A stretch of 64,000 nt of DNA from Pipra filicauda (Eukaryota; Chordata; Aves; Passeriformes; Pipridae). The DNA is taken from contig NW_024104525.1 in the NCBI RefSeq assembly GCF_003945595.2, forward strand, positions 529,989-593,988. The letters are read 5' to 3'. A program made the translations under genes and the position numbers. A model generated the notes under the pieces. That model saw only the letters and a list, made by a program, of their open reading frames with translations. It was not told where the DNA came from and did no database searches. Shown piece by piece: positions 1 through 13,475 of this stretch (position 1 is its first letter; every line of letters starts with the position of its first letter).

Positions 1-2013
1 ACCATCAGATGCATCATTTTTCTTTTTGGAATTGCCTATGCAAATTACATATGGAATAGTCATAAAGATAAGAGGAATATTAGATAAACATTGCTTTGCA
101 TTAGCAATAAAAAGTAATGGTGAGATTTGAAGTTTTCCATTTAGCCAAGTTATGGCTAGAAGCAGTGTTTTTTTACTGTGTAAAAATGAGTCTGTGTATT
201 CTCCCTTCTCTTGCTTAATTCAAAGATAATTGGGATTCTTCCTACTTTGACTTTTCCAATATTAATAATGTCATTGTTTGAAATTATGGTTCAAATTTAA
301 GGATGAAAAAAGCTTTGGCTGCATTGCTATTGGAAAAATGAAACTAAAATCCACACACCAGTAGCTGAACACTTTATATAAATAGGTCTTGAAAGAGTGA
401 AGCCTGACAGACAGACAGATACAAACTAAAATGAACATAAATTCATTGTTTGTATTGAGGCATGATATTGAATTTGCATATTTCTTTAGATACTAATTCA
501 TACTGCACTGCCACAAAGAAAAAAAGAGAAGAATTGGTGAGAAAGACCACAAATGAAGGAAAGTAGAAAAATGCATTAAGATGACTTCAATTTACTCATA
601 GTCAATGTTATACATTAGATAAATCTGTTAGGATTCAGTGTCTTGCTAAGGAAAATCTTTGTTCCTTCTTTATAGAAGTAGTAGACACTTTTTAAATATG
701 TAACAGAAATTCTTGTCACCACTGTGAGCCCCTCATGACAGAAAATGATTTTGTCATAGTGACACTCAGTGATCAAGCAAAGGAAGCATGAGAAATATTG
801 TAAAAGTCTGAGTGTATTCAGCAGTTTTTTAATCAAACGCACCGTAGTCCTATGCAGGAATTAACCTTGACTGGTGCTACTGTTGCTGATGATTCATGTT
901 AAAATGAATTTATTTTTCAGTTAAAACATTCTATTTCTGCTCAAAGGGTCCTGGGACTTTTTATCACTTTGGTGTTCTATCATTTCCTGTTTGCACCTAA
1001 GAGTTCAAGAGTTGATTGGTAAATTATGCTCAATTGTGCATGCCCTTGAGGTGCCCTTGTAGCACTTTCTTGAGTCATCATGAGTTTTTATACATTTCAG
1101 CTAAAAAGCACAGGCCCTTTTTTGTAAAGAATGTATCCTTCATCCATCCAAATCATCATTTCTATTAGCCTTGAGGGATAAGAAGCATAAAAAATGCTTT
1201 CACTATGGCCGGAAATATAACAATCCAGCTATTTTCGATCAGTGACAGATTCATGATCCCCAGGCTGGAGTTCTGTGGGAGATTCCATGAGTTACTGATA
1301 GCCAGCTGTTACAGATAGCAATGTATATTTTAGAATGGACTGTGATAGTGCTAAACAGAAATCAAAAAAGCAGAGTGAAGAAGTAGGAAAGTTCTACCTC
1401 TTCAGCCTGTAAAACAGAAGACTCCTGGTGAAAATACCCTGTAAAGCAGTAAAAGTGAAATGATAGTGACTAGAGTTTGATTTTTCTTTTTTTCAGAATT
1501 TGTTTATCTTTTTCTGTAAATGTATTCTGATCTAGTGATTCAGTCAACTCTATATGTCTTACCTATGTTGATTATTTCAGCTTTTTGTCCTGTTGCATTA
1601 CAGCTTTTTTTTAAATGTCACTGATATCATTATAGTTTTATTACAAGCTTATTGTAACTGAGTCTAATTACTGTATTTAGAATCAACAAAGTGGAAAGCC
1701 TGTAATATCTTATTAAGTCTTGCAACAATGACTGTTAACAGCTCACTTATTGTTGTGAAGGAACACATGGATAAGTTATACTCTAGCTTGAGGTACAATG
1801 ACATTTAATTTTGCCCAAAGAAAACTAGCCTGATTGTGCTATTAGATACTACCAAATAGCTATTTCTCTACATACTGTATCAATTTTAAAAAGTAGATAT
1901 AAAATATTGTGAGTACAGGGATAGACAGGCTGATGAATATTGGATGAAAAATCTAGCATGGATATCATTTCCTGAAGTATCTCTTGCAGGAAGTTAGTCT
2001 CTGACATCATATC
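1..2013. other. AT-rich non-coding DNA, no gene seen
   Basis: Unique-looking AT-rich sequence. Only short chance ORFs occur, such as a 75-codon one on the minus strand at 615-842. A short (GACA)n run lies at 406-419. I recognise no repeat family, RNA gene or exon. Confidence 0.7.
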
Positions 2014-2092
2014 AGGGCAGGTTTATGTTAGATTTCAGGAAAAGGTTCTTCACCCAGTATCGGTGGAGGGGCACGGAACAGATTGCTCACAG
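2014..2092 (+). repeat. CR1 LINE fragment (3' part of ORF2)
   Basis: About 80 bp matches the CR1 segment around the end of ORF2 (GGCAGGTTTATGTTAGAT, then GGTTCTTCACCCAG and GGAACAGATTGC). It reads on the plus strand and is heavily truncated. It stops where the LTR-like segment begins, and I could not find the downstream CR1 sequence resuming on the far side, so either the CR1 was already broken or its continuation has decayed. Confidence 0.65.
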
Positions 2093-2099
2093 GCCAATT

Positions 2100-2223
2100 T
2101 GGTCGGCAGAATGTCGGTTTATTACAAGAAGAACACTCATTATATACTGCTGCTACACCCAGACGTGTGATTCTTCTTCACACAGCATTGGTTACATAAG
2201 AGAAACATACTTTGTTGTCCACA
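2100..2223 (-). mobile_element. Compact LTR-like element with CCAAT, TATA and AATAAA
   Basis: Read on the minus strand, the segment carries the core signals of a retroviral LTR in the right order. A CCAAT box lies at 2187-2191, a TATATAA box at 2140-2146, and an AATAAA polyadenylation signal at 2118-2123. If the ends are TGTGGAC (2223) and CCGACCA (2100), it has the canonical TG...CA termini and is flanked by GCCAATT (2093-2099) and GCTAATT (2224-2230), a 7-base match with one difference. That makes it only about 124 bp. It could instead be part of a longer LTR, since sequence out to about 2290 is not otherwise explained. There is no internal retroviral sequence. Confidence 0.5.
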
Positions 2224-2230
2224 GCTAATT

Positions 2231-5200
2231 GGACCACTACAGGTGTCCATGTGAGCTGAGGGCACACGTTCACCCTCTTGAAACTTCCTTAAAAGTATAA
2301 AAAACGGTTATTTTTAGATACAAAAATACCATTTATAGCTTTACAAAGGATTTATTCAGAGTGTATGAAATGCAACTGGAATTTTAAATACTTCTAATAA
2401 TTTAGAAAGAAACAGAGTTGTTACAAATCTTTCCTAATAATCATTACTTATGTTTTACCTACAGCTCTCTATTTTGCAGTTGACTGAATAATTCTAATTT
2501 GATGTGAATGTATTTAATAGATAAAAATGACAGCAAAATATGAACTGTTATTAATGGGGGATCATTAATTATAAATAAGCATCTAGAAATCTTGAAAAAA
2601 TAATAAAGAAGAATTTTTAATTTCCTTTATGTGCTTTTTGTTTTTCCTTGTCATACGTAATGCAAGTCATTAGGGATGAAAAGTCACACAATACTGGCTC
2701 AGTGACGAGCCAACATGCTCCTAAAACTCCTGAGGATTTTTAGTGTTCCATAAAATGTCCTAGGGTGAAGTATGTAGACAAGATTTTAAAATATTGCATT
2801 CCTCTCCCAACAGCAGTGATACTAAATAATTATACAACCCCCCCCAATGCTTAGTTTATTTATTAAACCTATGCCAAATATACTGTAGACTTCAAACCAA
2901 AACAAACCTAAACCAAACCAAAACTCCTGAATGGTACCAAACTTCATTTTGGTATCTACTTGTCCTGAATGAAATTTCAGCAGAGCCAGATCTAATTAAA
3001 TCTTAATTACCATTATGGTATGAAATGGACAGCTTTGAATCTCCCCAAAAGCTATTACATCTGAATTTCCTTACTTATAACTACATCTATGAACTATGAG
3101 TTATTATCAAGCCAATTGTATTACAAAAAACCATAATGATTCCCATCATGAGTTACACATTCAGTCATCTAGTTCTAGGTCCTTCCATCCTTCAACATTA
3201 AGCTATCAGTTATCTATCACTGAATATTTGCTATGAACATTGGATACTAATTTATTATTTAATTTCTATTAAAGGAAACATAGTGGAACAAATAATTGAA
3301 AATACATTTTTAACTTCTAGTAAGTTCTAAAGACATAGAAAGTAGACTGGAAAAGACTTTATTAGGAATTGGCAATTTCTTATTAAGATTGAATTACAGT
3401 AGAACTGTTTGTCTCCATGCTCTAACTTGTTCTTTTTTGGTTTCACTTATGAAGTCCCAAATATTGATGAATCTGCCTGAGGAAAGGAGATTACAGTTAC
3501 TATTCTTGCAACATGCAAATTAATGCACTTGAAAATCTTGATGAAATGAAGATTTAGCCACATTAATTCTGTGTGTGTGGATCATACCACTATGACTAGG
3601 ATTATAATGAGCCTAGGAAAAGACAGTAATAAGTTCTGCTTTCTTTCATATGAAATGTCATTTCAATTAAAAAAAAATACAACTATATATAATGTACACT
3701 CAAATAAATATAAAATAAAATTCAGTGTTACAATTATTTTTCATTAAAAAGCAGTTCTGAAAACAGTCCATATACAAATCACTAATTCTATTAGTTTAAT
3801 TAAAAATGTACAGGTATGAATTTCTGAAAACATGAACAAACCTGTATTTCCCCTGTATATTCATAAAAGCACTACTTATACTAGTTATGATGTTGTGATG
3901 TATATATATTAAGGATCTACTTTCTGAGTTTCAGTTTCTGTCTCAGCTCATAATGAGCTGGAATGTTTACATAATTTGCACCTCATATGGAAGACATCTG
4001 AAAGTATTTAAATTATTTATCATTATCTTTCTGTAAGCAGGTAGAATGGACATTGCCAGCAAACAGTGTGAACAACATTAAGTGTGAAGGTGCTGTTACT
4101 AAAAATGGAAAATCTGTAATACAGTAATATTTGGGAACCTTTTCGAAAGAGAAAAAAAAAAAGAGAGGGGAAAAAAAGGAAGAAAAATAAAACAGCAAAA
4201 GGGTAGCAGAAAAAAAAAAGCAAGAGAATTGAAGATGCCATCCAATCAGTTTACGCATTAACAGCTATATGGCATTAACCTAGAACTGTTACCTCCAGTT
4301 TCCTCACAGGCTAGCATGTACTGCTTCATAACTGGTCAAGATAATTTGGCCTGTATTTGTTCTGCTTCCCTTCACAGAACTTGGGCTCTGGTGGATAATT
4401 TACCAACTACTTGAGGTCCTGCTTTTACTAATATGAGAATTTAACCAGGTTTCAGGTTTCCTCAAGGAAAATACGAGAGTTTCTAGTTTTCAATGTTTAT
4501 ATTTTATCAGAATTTTAATAGCTAAAAAATGAAAGGCGATGGGATTCCAGTAAGCAACAGAAGCCCACACTTGTGTAGATGTATAGTTCTTGTTTCAGTA
4601 ATGAAACATTTTTTTTTGTTGTGCATTGGTAGTAATTTAGTCCTTCATAGATGTAATTTGAGCCAACTAAAATGCCAGAAAATTTAGCAGAAATCATTCT
4701 TCCTCCCCCCTTAAAAACAAAGTAAAGCAAAGATTTCAATAGAGTTATAGTATTTTGCTAACTATTTTTAATGCATCAGGGAATTACAAGTATCATAAAA
4801 TGATTTGTATTATCTTGAACTCTGGTGCAAACTTGTCTGCAAGATCCTTGATCCTCGGTTTTTTTATAATTATTCTTAATTCTGTCCTGATTTCTCTTAG
4901 AAGTTTTCTTCACTCAACCTTTCCTTTATGAGTTTATTTCTGTTGATATTACATAGCTGCGTCTGGAAGCCTGTTCTAGGTTAATTGGTCTAGGTAGATT
5001 CATTTAGCATCAAATTACACAGCTGTTTTTTTTTTTTGATACTGTGTTGAATTTTTTGGGGTCACACTGACTGAATTGCATTTGGATACTTTTAAAATAA
5101 GTCAGGAATACTTTTGCAATATTTATTTTCTTAATCTGATTCTAAGCTCAATCTAAATCCCTTTGAAAATAGTGGCTAAATTCTCATTTACTTGATTTGG

Positions 5201-5549
5201 TAAAGAATTGGGCCTGACACTCCATATAGACATATTTTAGGTGGCACATCCTGGTGCATTAAAAAGTGTATGCTGCCTTTGGGCTGTTCGAAATACTTGC
5301 AGAGCAGTCACACTCCTTAGTTTCACTCTTTCTAAAAACATACGTAGATACCAACACTAAACCTTTAGTTTCTACAATTTCAGTTGGGCACTGCTCTCCA
5401 AATACATATAAAGACATATTTTCTAACCTGTACAACCAATATTTATGTTTCTATACGTGATATTCCTAGATTTTGTGAACCAATAGAAATTACAGGAACA
5501 AACTATGCATTGTAATATTGGTATTACCCTATTGGCATTGAAATATACT
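2231..5549. other. AT-rich non-coding DNA with simple repeats
   Basis: No gene seen. The stretch holds a C8 run near 2838, A/C-rich low complexity at about 2895-2930, a polypurine tract at 4145-4187 (listed separately), an A10 run near 4211 and a T run near 5025-5038. The ORFs at 4013-4258 and 4023-4241 (minus) are translations of the polypurine tract and are not genes. Confidence 0.7.
4145..4187 (+). repeat. Polypurine tract, 43 nt without a pyrimidine
   Basis: A continuous A/G run with internal GAGAGGGG and long A tracts. A second A-rich run follows at about 4208-4220. It is low-complexity sequence, and it produces the phenylalanine-rich false ORFs on the opposite strand. Confidence 0.85.
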
Positions 5550-5905
5550 GGTTCTCTCTGAGAGAGCTGGCACTATTCAAGAGAAGGCTTAAGGGGATCT
5601 TATCATTGTGTATAAGTACCATGGGAGGGAATGAAGAAACGGTAACCAGACTGCTCTCAGTAGTGCCCACTGATGAGACAAGAGGCAAGGGGCGCAAATT
5701 AAAAAGGATGAAATTCTATCTGAACTTAGGAAAAAATCCTTTTTTACTGTGAAAGTGACCAACTGTAATAGGTTTTAGAGAGATACTGTAAAGATATTCA
5801 GAATGCAACAGGTCATGATCCTGAGCAACCTGGTTCAGTTAACTTGCTTGTGCTTCTGTACAAGCATTCTGTAATTCTCTGATTTTCTGATTTTGTGGTT
5901 CTTTG
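5550..5905 (+). repeat. CR1 LINE, 5'-truncated, plus strand
   Basis: The segment follows the CR1 order through the end of ORF2 and the 3' UTR: GAGAGAGCTGGCACTATTCA, GAGAAGGCTTAAGGGGATCT, a GTGCCCACTGATGAGACAAG segment, the TTTTTACTGTGAAAGTGACC segment, then GAGCAACCTGG and degenerate ATTCTRTG octamers at the end (about 5869-5905). The 5' truncation is typical of target-primed reverse transcription. It has many substitutions and small deletions, for example missing bases between ATTCAA and GAGAAGG at 5580, so it is an old copy. Confidence 0.88.
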
Positions 5906-8900
5906 ACTGCACTCACGGATTTTAATTATCTGAGGGAGAAGCATGGGGAGAGGGAGACTTTTTTTTATGTATCCTGTAAGAGTGCTTTGATCACTGATTT
6001 TTTCAGAGCATCACTTGCTTTTCCTATGGCTATATTTACGCAATAATAAAAGTGCTAACTCTAATAGCATATATTTGCAGATGATTTAACAATAATTCCA
6101 AAATGCATGACTATTAGGTCTTGGCTGGGTGACTATGAGATAAACTCCAACAGAATTAAAATTAGGATACATTTGGCCATAAACTTAAGGTGTCAGGGTA
6201 ACTGAAAATAGTAAATTGATATACCAATATAGCTGGTATCCAAAATTTAGTTACCAAAATAATCAGTCAGTTTATTAGCAGCTGCATAAGACTTTTCAGA
6301 ATATCAGTTTGTATTTAGATTTCTATATTGCACCTGTGAACTTTGTGGTATATTTATTTAGTTTTCATTTATTCACCAAATTTCCTACATTGTCAATAAT
6401 GAACAACACAGAAGTTAATTGTATTTAACTGTTTGTACATTTCTAATATATTTGCAATAAAAAAGTTGTAGTGATAAAAAGTGAAAGAGAAGTAGCATCC
6501 AGATCTAATTCACCTGATCGCTCCAGTTTAGAACATCTATACTAGCCCTTAGTAGCAAATGACTGCTTAAATTTCTCTTGAAGTCCTTCAAAGGTGAAGA
6601 TTTAATGCACTAGCTTGGCAAATTAAATGAATTTGAAACTTAACTCTGACAGTTAATCTAAATCTTTGTCATAATAGTGGACATGGACAACACCTCTCTG
6701 GTGTTCTATGTTATGTGTTTAAATCTCCAACCTTCTTGTCTTTCAACAGTACAATTTGACATCTTTTCACCTTGCCTGGAAGTCATATTTTCTAAAAATG
6801 AAACTATTTATATGCTTCCTCTGTATTTTAGCAATAAATCCATGTTTTTTCCCTGAAATATGGTAATAATCTTGGATATTTTCCCTGTTAAGGTCTTACT
6901 GAGGATTCATAAAATGTAAAAATTACTCATTGTTTTAGACACAACTGTCCTATTAATTTTCTCTTGTATTTTTAATGTAAATTTATGTTTATCGAATTTA
7001 TACATTTACGTACAATGCATATATTTGTTCCAGATACTTTGATAACAGATTTTTCAGGAAATTCAAGTAAATTATTTCAGTCCCATTTTGAAAACTGGTA
7101 TTCATTGTAAAATTAAATTACTCTTAAAATAAAAAATCAGAAAAAGTGACTGAATCAGAATACACTCAGTGGTTTTCATAGAAATGGTTTTCATAACCAT
7201 TTCAACTTTTTTTCAAAGTAGTATTAATACTTAGCAGAAGGATACATAAGAAAGCATTTTCTTCTTTTTTTTTGCTTTAATTTTTGAAATGCATCATCCT
7301 AATAGATCACCTCTAATAAAAATATTGTACAATTTTCACTTTCCTTTAAAAACATGGAAGTAACAGTGTATAATCTATATCACTTAAGAATTTGAATTCA
7401 GACAAGATTCAAGGATAGACAAGATGAAAACTGCTATTATTATTGTTATTATTTTCAACGAAAAAAATAGAAATGCATGAAAACGTACCTTGAATTTCAA
7501 GAATATATATATTATGCAGACCAGAACACCTTAAAATATTTCAGAATTTGCAAACCATGTTTTCAGAAGATAGAGTATGAGTTGTCTATATGGAAATAAA
7601 TCTGTTATCAATCATTCCTTTATTGTCTTATACTTCTGTTCCTATCTGTTTCCTGTCAACATGAGCAGTCTCTTGTTTTCAAACAGTGCCTCTTTCTGCC
7701 AAGATCTAGAGACTCATACAGAGCTTACATCTGGGTAATTCAAATTCTGTAATGATTAATCCATTATGCTTTGCTGTAGTTTCATTTTGATTCTAAATTT
7801 ATTTACAGTCTTAATTTGAAATGTTTAGTCAGAATATCAGGCATATTTTCCTTCTGAATTTGCATTTTATGAGCATGTATATTCAAATTTCTTCCACATC
7901 ACAAGTGCCAAGGTTAGTATCCCTCTAACAAACAAACAGAATATATCAATTTTTCAACTGTATTAAAATCTAAAGTGTTTTCATGGCTAAATTTTATTAC
8001 TAAAAAAAATTACAAAACAAGAGCTTCAGAGTCATGTTATGCTCTCCACTAATTGATTCTTCTTTAGTGATTCTACTTGTCTTAATAATAAGCTTCCTTT
8101 CATAATTCTAAACGGTAAATCTTGAAAGATGTCTACTTAGAAATAATTCTAAATACTAGTGGTACCTTTAATTAAGAAAGTGTTACTTGTCATTTTAAAG
8201 TAAACTCTGCCAAAATGCTAGAAGAGGTTTTCTCATATGTTATATAACAATATACATTGATTATAATCCTTCATCCTGCTTCAGGAATGCCATCCAGGAA
8301 TTTAAAATATATCTGATCTGTGTCGAAGAGGGGTGAACAGCTCCCCTCCCAGCCCACCCAAGTCCAGGCTTTCTTTTCTTAAATCACTCTTTAAATGTAA
8401 TTTAAAAATAATTACCAAAATATTGCTATTTACTTTCTATGTTTTTTTTAAAGTATTTCTTTCACTTCTGACATCTCCACAGTAATAAATTGCCAAACTG
8501 CAAACCCATGTTTCAGGACTACAGGAGGTAAATTAGGAGAATTTTGAACTGTGAACTACTGTTTCTGTGTGTGCCTTTACAGTGCTGTGTAAAGAAGGTA
8601 TAATTATTCTTTTGAGAAGGAACATTTTTTGGAGAAATAAGTTCATATAAAGAATACTGTCAAACAATGCCAATGGCTCAGAAGAAAAAGATGTAAAATA
8701 AATAATTCCTTAATTAGCCAGGATACTGTAGGGATTGAAGGTGGTTCCTTAAATTGCTTAAATTGCTTAAAATCACTTCACATGTTCATGGTTGGCAATA
8801 TATCTTTGAAAAATCCTAACTTTCATAAGATAACAAATTTTTTGAAAAATATTCTTTATCAATCTTTGACGGTTTTGGTTTTCCAGAAAACATGTAAGGA

Positions 8901-11900
8901 GTTCAGCCCCTTCGAGATCTACCATTTTTAACTCTACTGGTATCAAGCTAAACTTGACTTTGGCTTACTTCAGGGTCTCTTAAGATTCTCAGAAATACTG
9001 GTAGTTTCTTCATGCAAAGTTCTATGAAACACAACATTTTCAGTTTCAGATCTCAAAATTTTGAGTCCTATGAATTTTTCCCAGCATTTTTGCCATTACA
9101 TCTCCCAGTTGCATGTCTTGTGCTAGTCTGATGTGCATACATGCATGGTTTGGTTTGAAACAAGGCCTGAAAATGAATTTACTGCGTTTAAAATGTTTGT
9201 ACTAATTCAAATGCATATATCTTGCATGGCTGATCTGCATGTGTGGAAGAAAATCTGATTTGTTGGACTTCCTACAAATATATGAAGGAGTCTGCATTGC
9301 ATGCAATATAAAGTGCCCAGTCCGTGAACCCATTAAGTTTTCAGTACCATCTTGGATATTGAAATCATCTTGTCCTTTTTCTTCTCAACCCTTTGTTTCT
9401 CAAGGCTGATAAACTGCCTTAATAAGCTCAGCCTTCTAAAATTATCTGCTGTAAGCCCATAGGACTAAATGTTACAGATGAACAGTTCTGACCTTTTCCA
9501 AGAAAAGTGTTTATTTAATGTTCATAATTAAGTGGACCATTTGTATCAATACTTTTTAGGGGCTAGTCTTCCACCTTTTGATTTTTGTCCTTTTTTTAAG
9601 GCTAAGGCAAGGATATCATGGTGTTTTCCTTCTATTTCGTTTGCTCAAAGTTACTCTAAGGCGATCATTGCTTCATTACCCACCAGCCATTCTTTGTAAT
9701 GACTTATATTCCTTTTTCTAGCTGTTTTTTGGGTTTTTTTAGATCTGTTTGTTCAAATAAGTTGTACACTATAGTTTGTATTCTCTGACTGAGCAAAAAG
9801 AAAATACCTCTAATATTTCTAATGATATTACTTGCACATGAGACAAATTTGGTTTTCCCTGATAATCTGTGCACATACACCTCAGTTGCTATGAACATCT
9901 ATAGAAAAGAGAGAAAAAGCATGAAGCTAGCCGAAAATGTATTTTTTAAAGAGTCAACAAATATTCGTATTTATTTAGGATTATTCTGTCACGCCAGCTT
10001 TCCAATAATCTAATATCATACTAGTACTTCCACTGATTCCAGCTGACATTGTTCAAAATAATTTCTAACACCGATATCCAACCCACTTCAGCCTGTTGAG
10101 CCAATAAAAATAATGTGCTAGTATGAATAAGAATTAATTCATTTTCATGTTTTGTGATTGTGACTTAAATATTCAGCATAAAGATACAAAAAGACACAAA
10201 AAGACACAAACTTACATCTGTTAGCAAATCCTTTGTTACTTATTTTTGGAACCACCATTCTTATGAGTATTTCTTTCAGAAATGCCAATTTGGAAAGAAA
10301 GAGTAGATTCTTTGTCATTTAAATTTAATGATCTTTAGAATTCTGTGAATTTGAGATTCTTTTTGTTATTTTTTGTTATCTTGTCTTCTGGGTTTGAATT
10401 AAGCAGCTGGGTGGGGTTGTTTTTTTCTTTGGGTTTTTCTAACATACCTTTTTCAATTAAGTATGACACTGTGATATTAGGCATTAGAACGATCTCTTAT
10501 TGAATCAGTGTATAGGAAGAGCTGATAACATATTTCACCATTTGTTACTTTTTTGAATATTTTTTCTTATAGCAAAAGCTAACTTCAATGGAGATTTGCG
10601 CCATTTAGAGTTTAGAGAAGGATGATTATAACAAAAATATGTTTCTTAAGAGATGAATGTTGTATGTTGGGGAAAAAATAATAAAGAATCTACTAAATCT
10701 GAGTTAAGTGGATAATAAGGTTTACTATCTGGAGAAGTTTTTTTTCTGTTGATGGTGAAGGGATGAGTTTAGAGAATTAGTTATTATCTAACTTTTAATA
10801 TGTCACTTAGTCTAGATATTTCATCCTTTGCTCTGCACAGTTTTTTATCAACTGAATCTGCCATAATGAAGAGTCGCTGGGACACAGTTAAATTAACCTT
10901 AATGGATAGCCTGGATAACAGCAGCTTTCCAGCAGTGACTTCTTAGAAAGGACTTAATCAGACCAGGAAACAAATTACATTTGACATTGTTAAGCTAAGA
11001 GGTGGTATGTCATTCACTGTTGTTACCCAAAAAGCAAGATTAGAGGTAGCCCAGTTTCATCTGTACTCTTGCAATATTGTATAGAATCGAACTTATTACA
11101 ATATTATGGAAAAAATCAAAACCAAACAAACAACCACAAAAAATCTTACAACTTTCTACAGAAAGTAAAATTTTCATAACATTTCACCATTTTTATTCTA
11201 AGTTCCCAATATCGTTAGGTTGTTGGACATATCACTTTGCTTGTCATTGTTACTACACTGGATCACTGAATTGGAGGAGAGCTCTCAATAGCTACAGAAC
11301 ATTCTAAATGTTATATTATTTCATAATGACAGATTATTTCATGTGAAACATGCAAAACTGCTGTCAACTGATCTTCTAGGATATTAAGCTACATTATCTC
11401 ACACAAAGCAGACTTCTTATAAAAGCAGCAAGGCGAATCTAGTGGGTAGTTGTCAGGAGATAATCACCCCCCTCGGGAATTACAGATATTCTGCTAAATC
11501 TCATATCTTTTACAGCCTTAGTGATATGATTATATTATGACAAAAATACCCCTGTTGCATTACTTACATTTTTCAGTGAAGGACTACCTGCAATCATCTA
11601 GTTGAAATACCTCAAGAGAGTATTTCCTTATGCTATTAAATTTCGACTCTTAAATAACCACGAGAGAATATCCATCATTCAGCTACAGAATTTTTTACAT
11701 TCTTTTACTGGAAAGTATCAAAGTAAGAGGCTTCTGTAAGAATATTTATGTTAATATTACCAAAAAATCAAATGGACCTATGCATGACATTAATCATAAA
11801 AATAATACATATAATACTGATAACAACAATGTAAAAGAAAAAAAAATTAGAAAAAGTATTAGAATCAGAAAGAGCATTAATTTTTTTTCTGTTTTCAAAG

Positions 11901-13094
11901 CACTAAGTATGTATTTACTAATTCCAAGATCAACACTAGCCATGCCTCTGAGCTGAGTAGAACACAGTGACATGAAAACTGAATTGTGGCATTGTGATAT
12001 CTTTTTTTGACCATAGCTAGCTAAACAATATCCTTCATCCTCAGTGATTTTAATTAAATTTAACCTTAAAAATAACCATGTATGAATTTGGCTTAATATA
12101 TTTAATTAATATATTTATGAAAATTGTGGCATAATTTAGTTATTTCTTACTTCAGCAGCCAAACAGAACTTGGAAGAGTGGGGAAGGAGACTTTTTACTC
12201 TCTTTGTGGAAATGAAACACTGTTTTCTTCATTTTGCTTATATACAACAGTATTTTAAACTTAAAGAGCGTGTTTCTTTTGGGCATCTGTGAAACAACAC
12301 ATGGAAGAAAGTTTTCGAAATGAAGGTTACCAATGGAGGAATAGACATCATCTATTCCACAGCCCATGGGGCACAGCAGCTAACCTCAAGGGCCTGAACC
12401 CACATTCCCTTTTTCCAAAAGTCAGGACTGAACTCTAAGACTACATGTTATTGTGGCCTTGCTTCACAGTGTCTGTATGTCCAATTTTAATAATGAGCAC
12501 CAGTTAAAAACATCTAAACTGGCTTTTAAAAAACTATCTTTTGTATCAGAGTTATGTGATAGCATAATGCTACAGGCAAGAAAATTTTTTCTGCTTATTG
12601 AAACATCTAAGACAAATTAGGAGTACAGACAGAATATTAAACAAAAAAAATTGAGCTAAACCTTGTTGGTCAAGGTATCTCATTGTCGTATTGAATTCAA
12701 AATGGTATAGACATGTCTTTAATATCAACTAAAAGTTTACTTGTATTTTTTAATTAAAGAGGCATTCCAACTAAAAGAAAATGTATTTACCATATAGTTT
12801 TGAGATTAGAACAGACTTTCTGAGTTCAAAGTCCGGGTTAAATTTAGGTAAGATAACCATAGGCATTAAGGCAAATTTGTCTAAAAAGAAATACGTCATT
12901 GTGAAACTAGATTTCTAGGATCACATGCATTCCATTATATTTACTACAAAAACAGTGGAGAATTAATGCTTCATTCAGTTCCTTATGATTTGCTTTTCAG
13001 AGATGGTACCAAGGAAGTTAATCTGTGTCGTTTACATCACCGGAGAATATCTCACAAATACCTGAAAGGAAAGTGAGTGCAATAATGGGCTTTA
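5906..13094. other. 7.2 kb of AT-rich non-coding DNA
   Basis: I see no gene, recognisable transposon or RNA in this stretch. Small features are a 9-bp direct repeat at 8751-8768 (AAATTGCTT twice), a short GC-rich patch near 8325-8385 with GAGGGG...CCCCTC arms, a TAT/TTG simple repeat near 7436-7455 and a 10-bp tandem triplet at 10181-10210. All ORFs here are under 80 codons and look like chance. Confidence 0.65.
10181..10210 (+). repeat. 10-bp tandem repeat, three copies
   Basis: The units are AAGATACAAA, AAGACACAAA and AAGACACAAA. The second and third are identical and the first differs by one base. Confidence 0.9.
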
Positions 13095-13470
13095 ATGTCT
13101 GGGAGCCTCCCCCACTCTGCCCATGACTCAGGACACCATTTTAGTGCCCAGGACCCTCTGCCACTGCCCCGGCGATGCTGCAGCAGGGCCAGACTCTAGT
13201 TCCCCACAGCCGTGCCAAGACATGGGCCTTGCCAAGCTAGGCCCACTCACATTCCCACATCCCAACACAACCTCTGCTCAACCCCGAAGACCTGCCTGTC
13301 CTTTCCATTTTTGTGATTGACTCTGCTTCCCCTCACCAGGCCTGACCCTGATCCCCAACCGTGGGCCGATGTCTTGGCCTGGCCTTGTCCTGGTCACATC
13401 CTCACAGATACGACTCATGGCCTGGGCTGGGGACTTCTAGTCAAGTGCCTCAGCTCAGAGAAAGGACAGC
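13095..13470. other. GC-rich block of unknown origin
   Basis: About 375 bp is far richer in G+C than anything within several kilobases on either side. It contains runs such as TGCCACTGCCCCGG and CACCAGGCCTGACCC. An inverted pair is present: CCAAGACATGGGCC at 13216-13229 and GGGCCGATGTCTTGG at 13363-13377, with nine bases (CCAAGACAT/ATGTCTTGG) pairing exactly. I do not recognise the family. A 65-codon ORF at 13123-13320 shows no domain and is probably chance. The block directly abuts a 3'-truncated CR1. It may be a repeat, a transduced fragment or a short insertion from a GC-rich region. Confidence 0.6.
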
Positions 13471-13475
13471 TATAA

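Noticed and set aside
13123..13320. Possible proline-rich coding exon in the GC-rich block
   Set aside because: Low-complexity P/C/H composition, no splice sites and no domain. The block is better described as an unclassified insertion.
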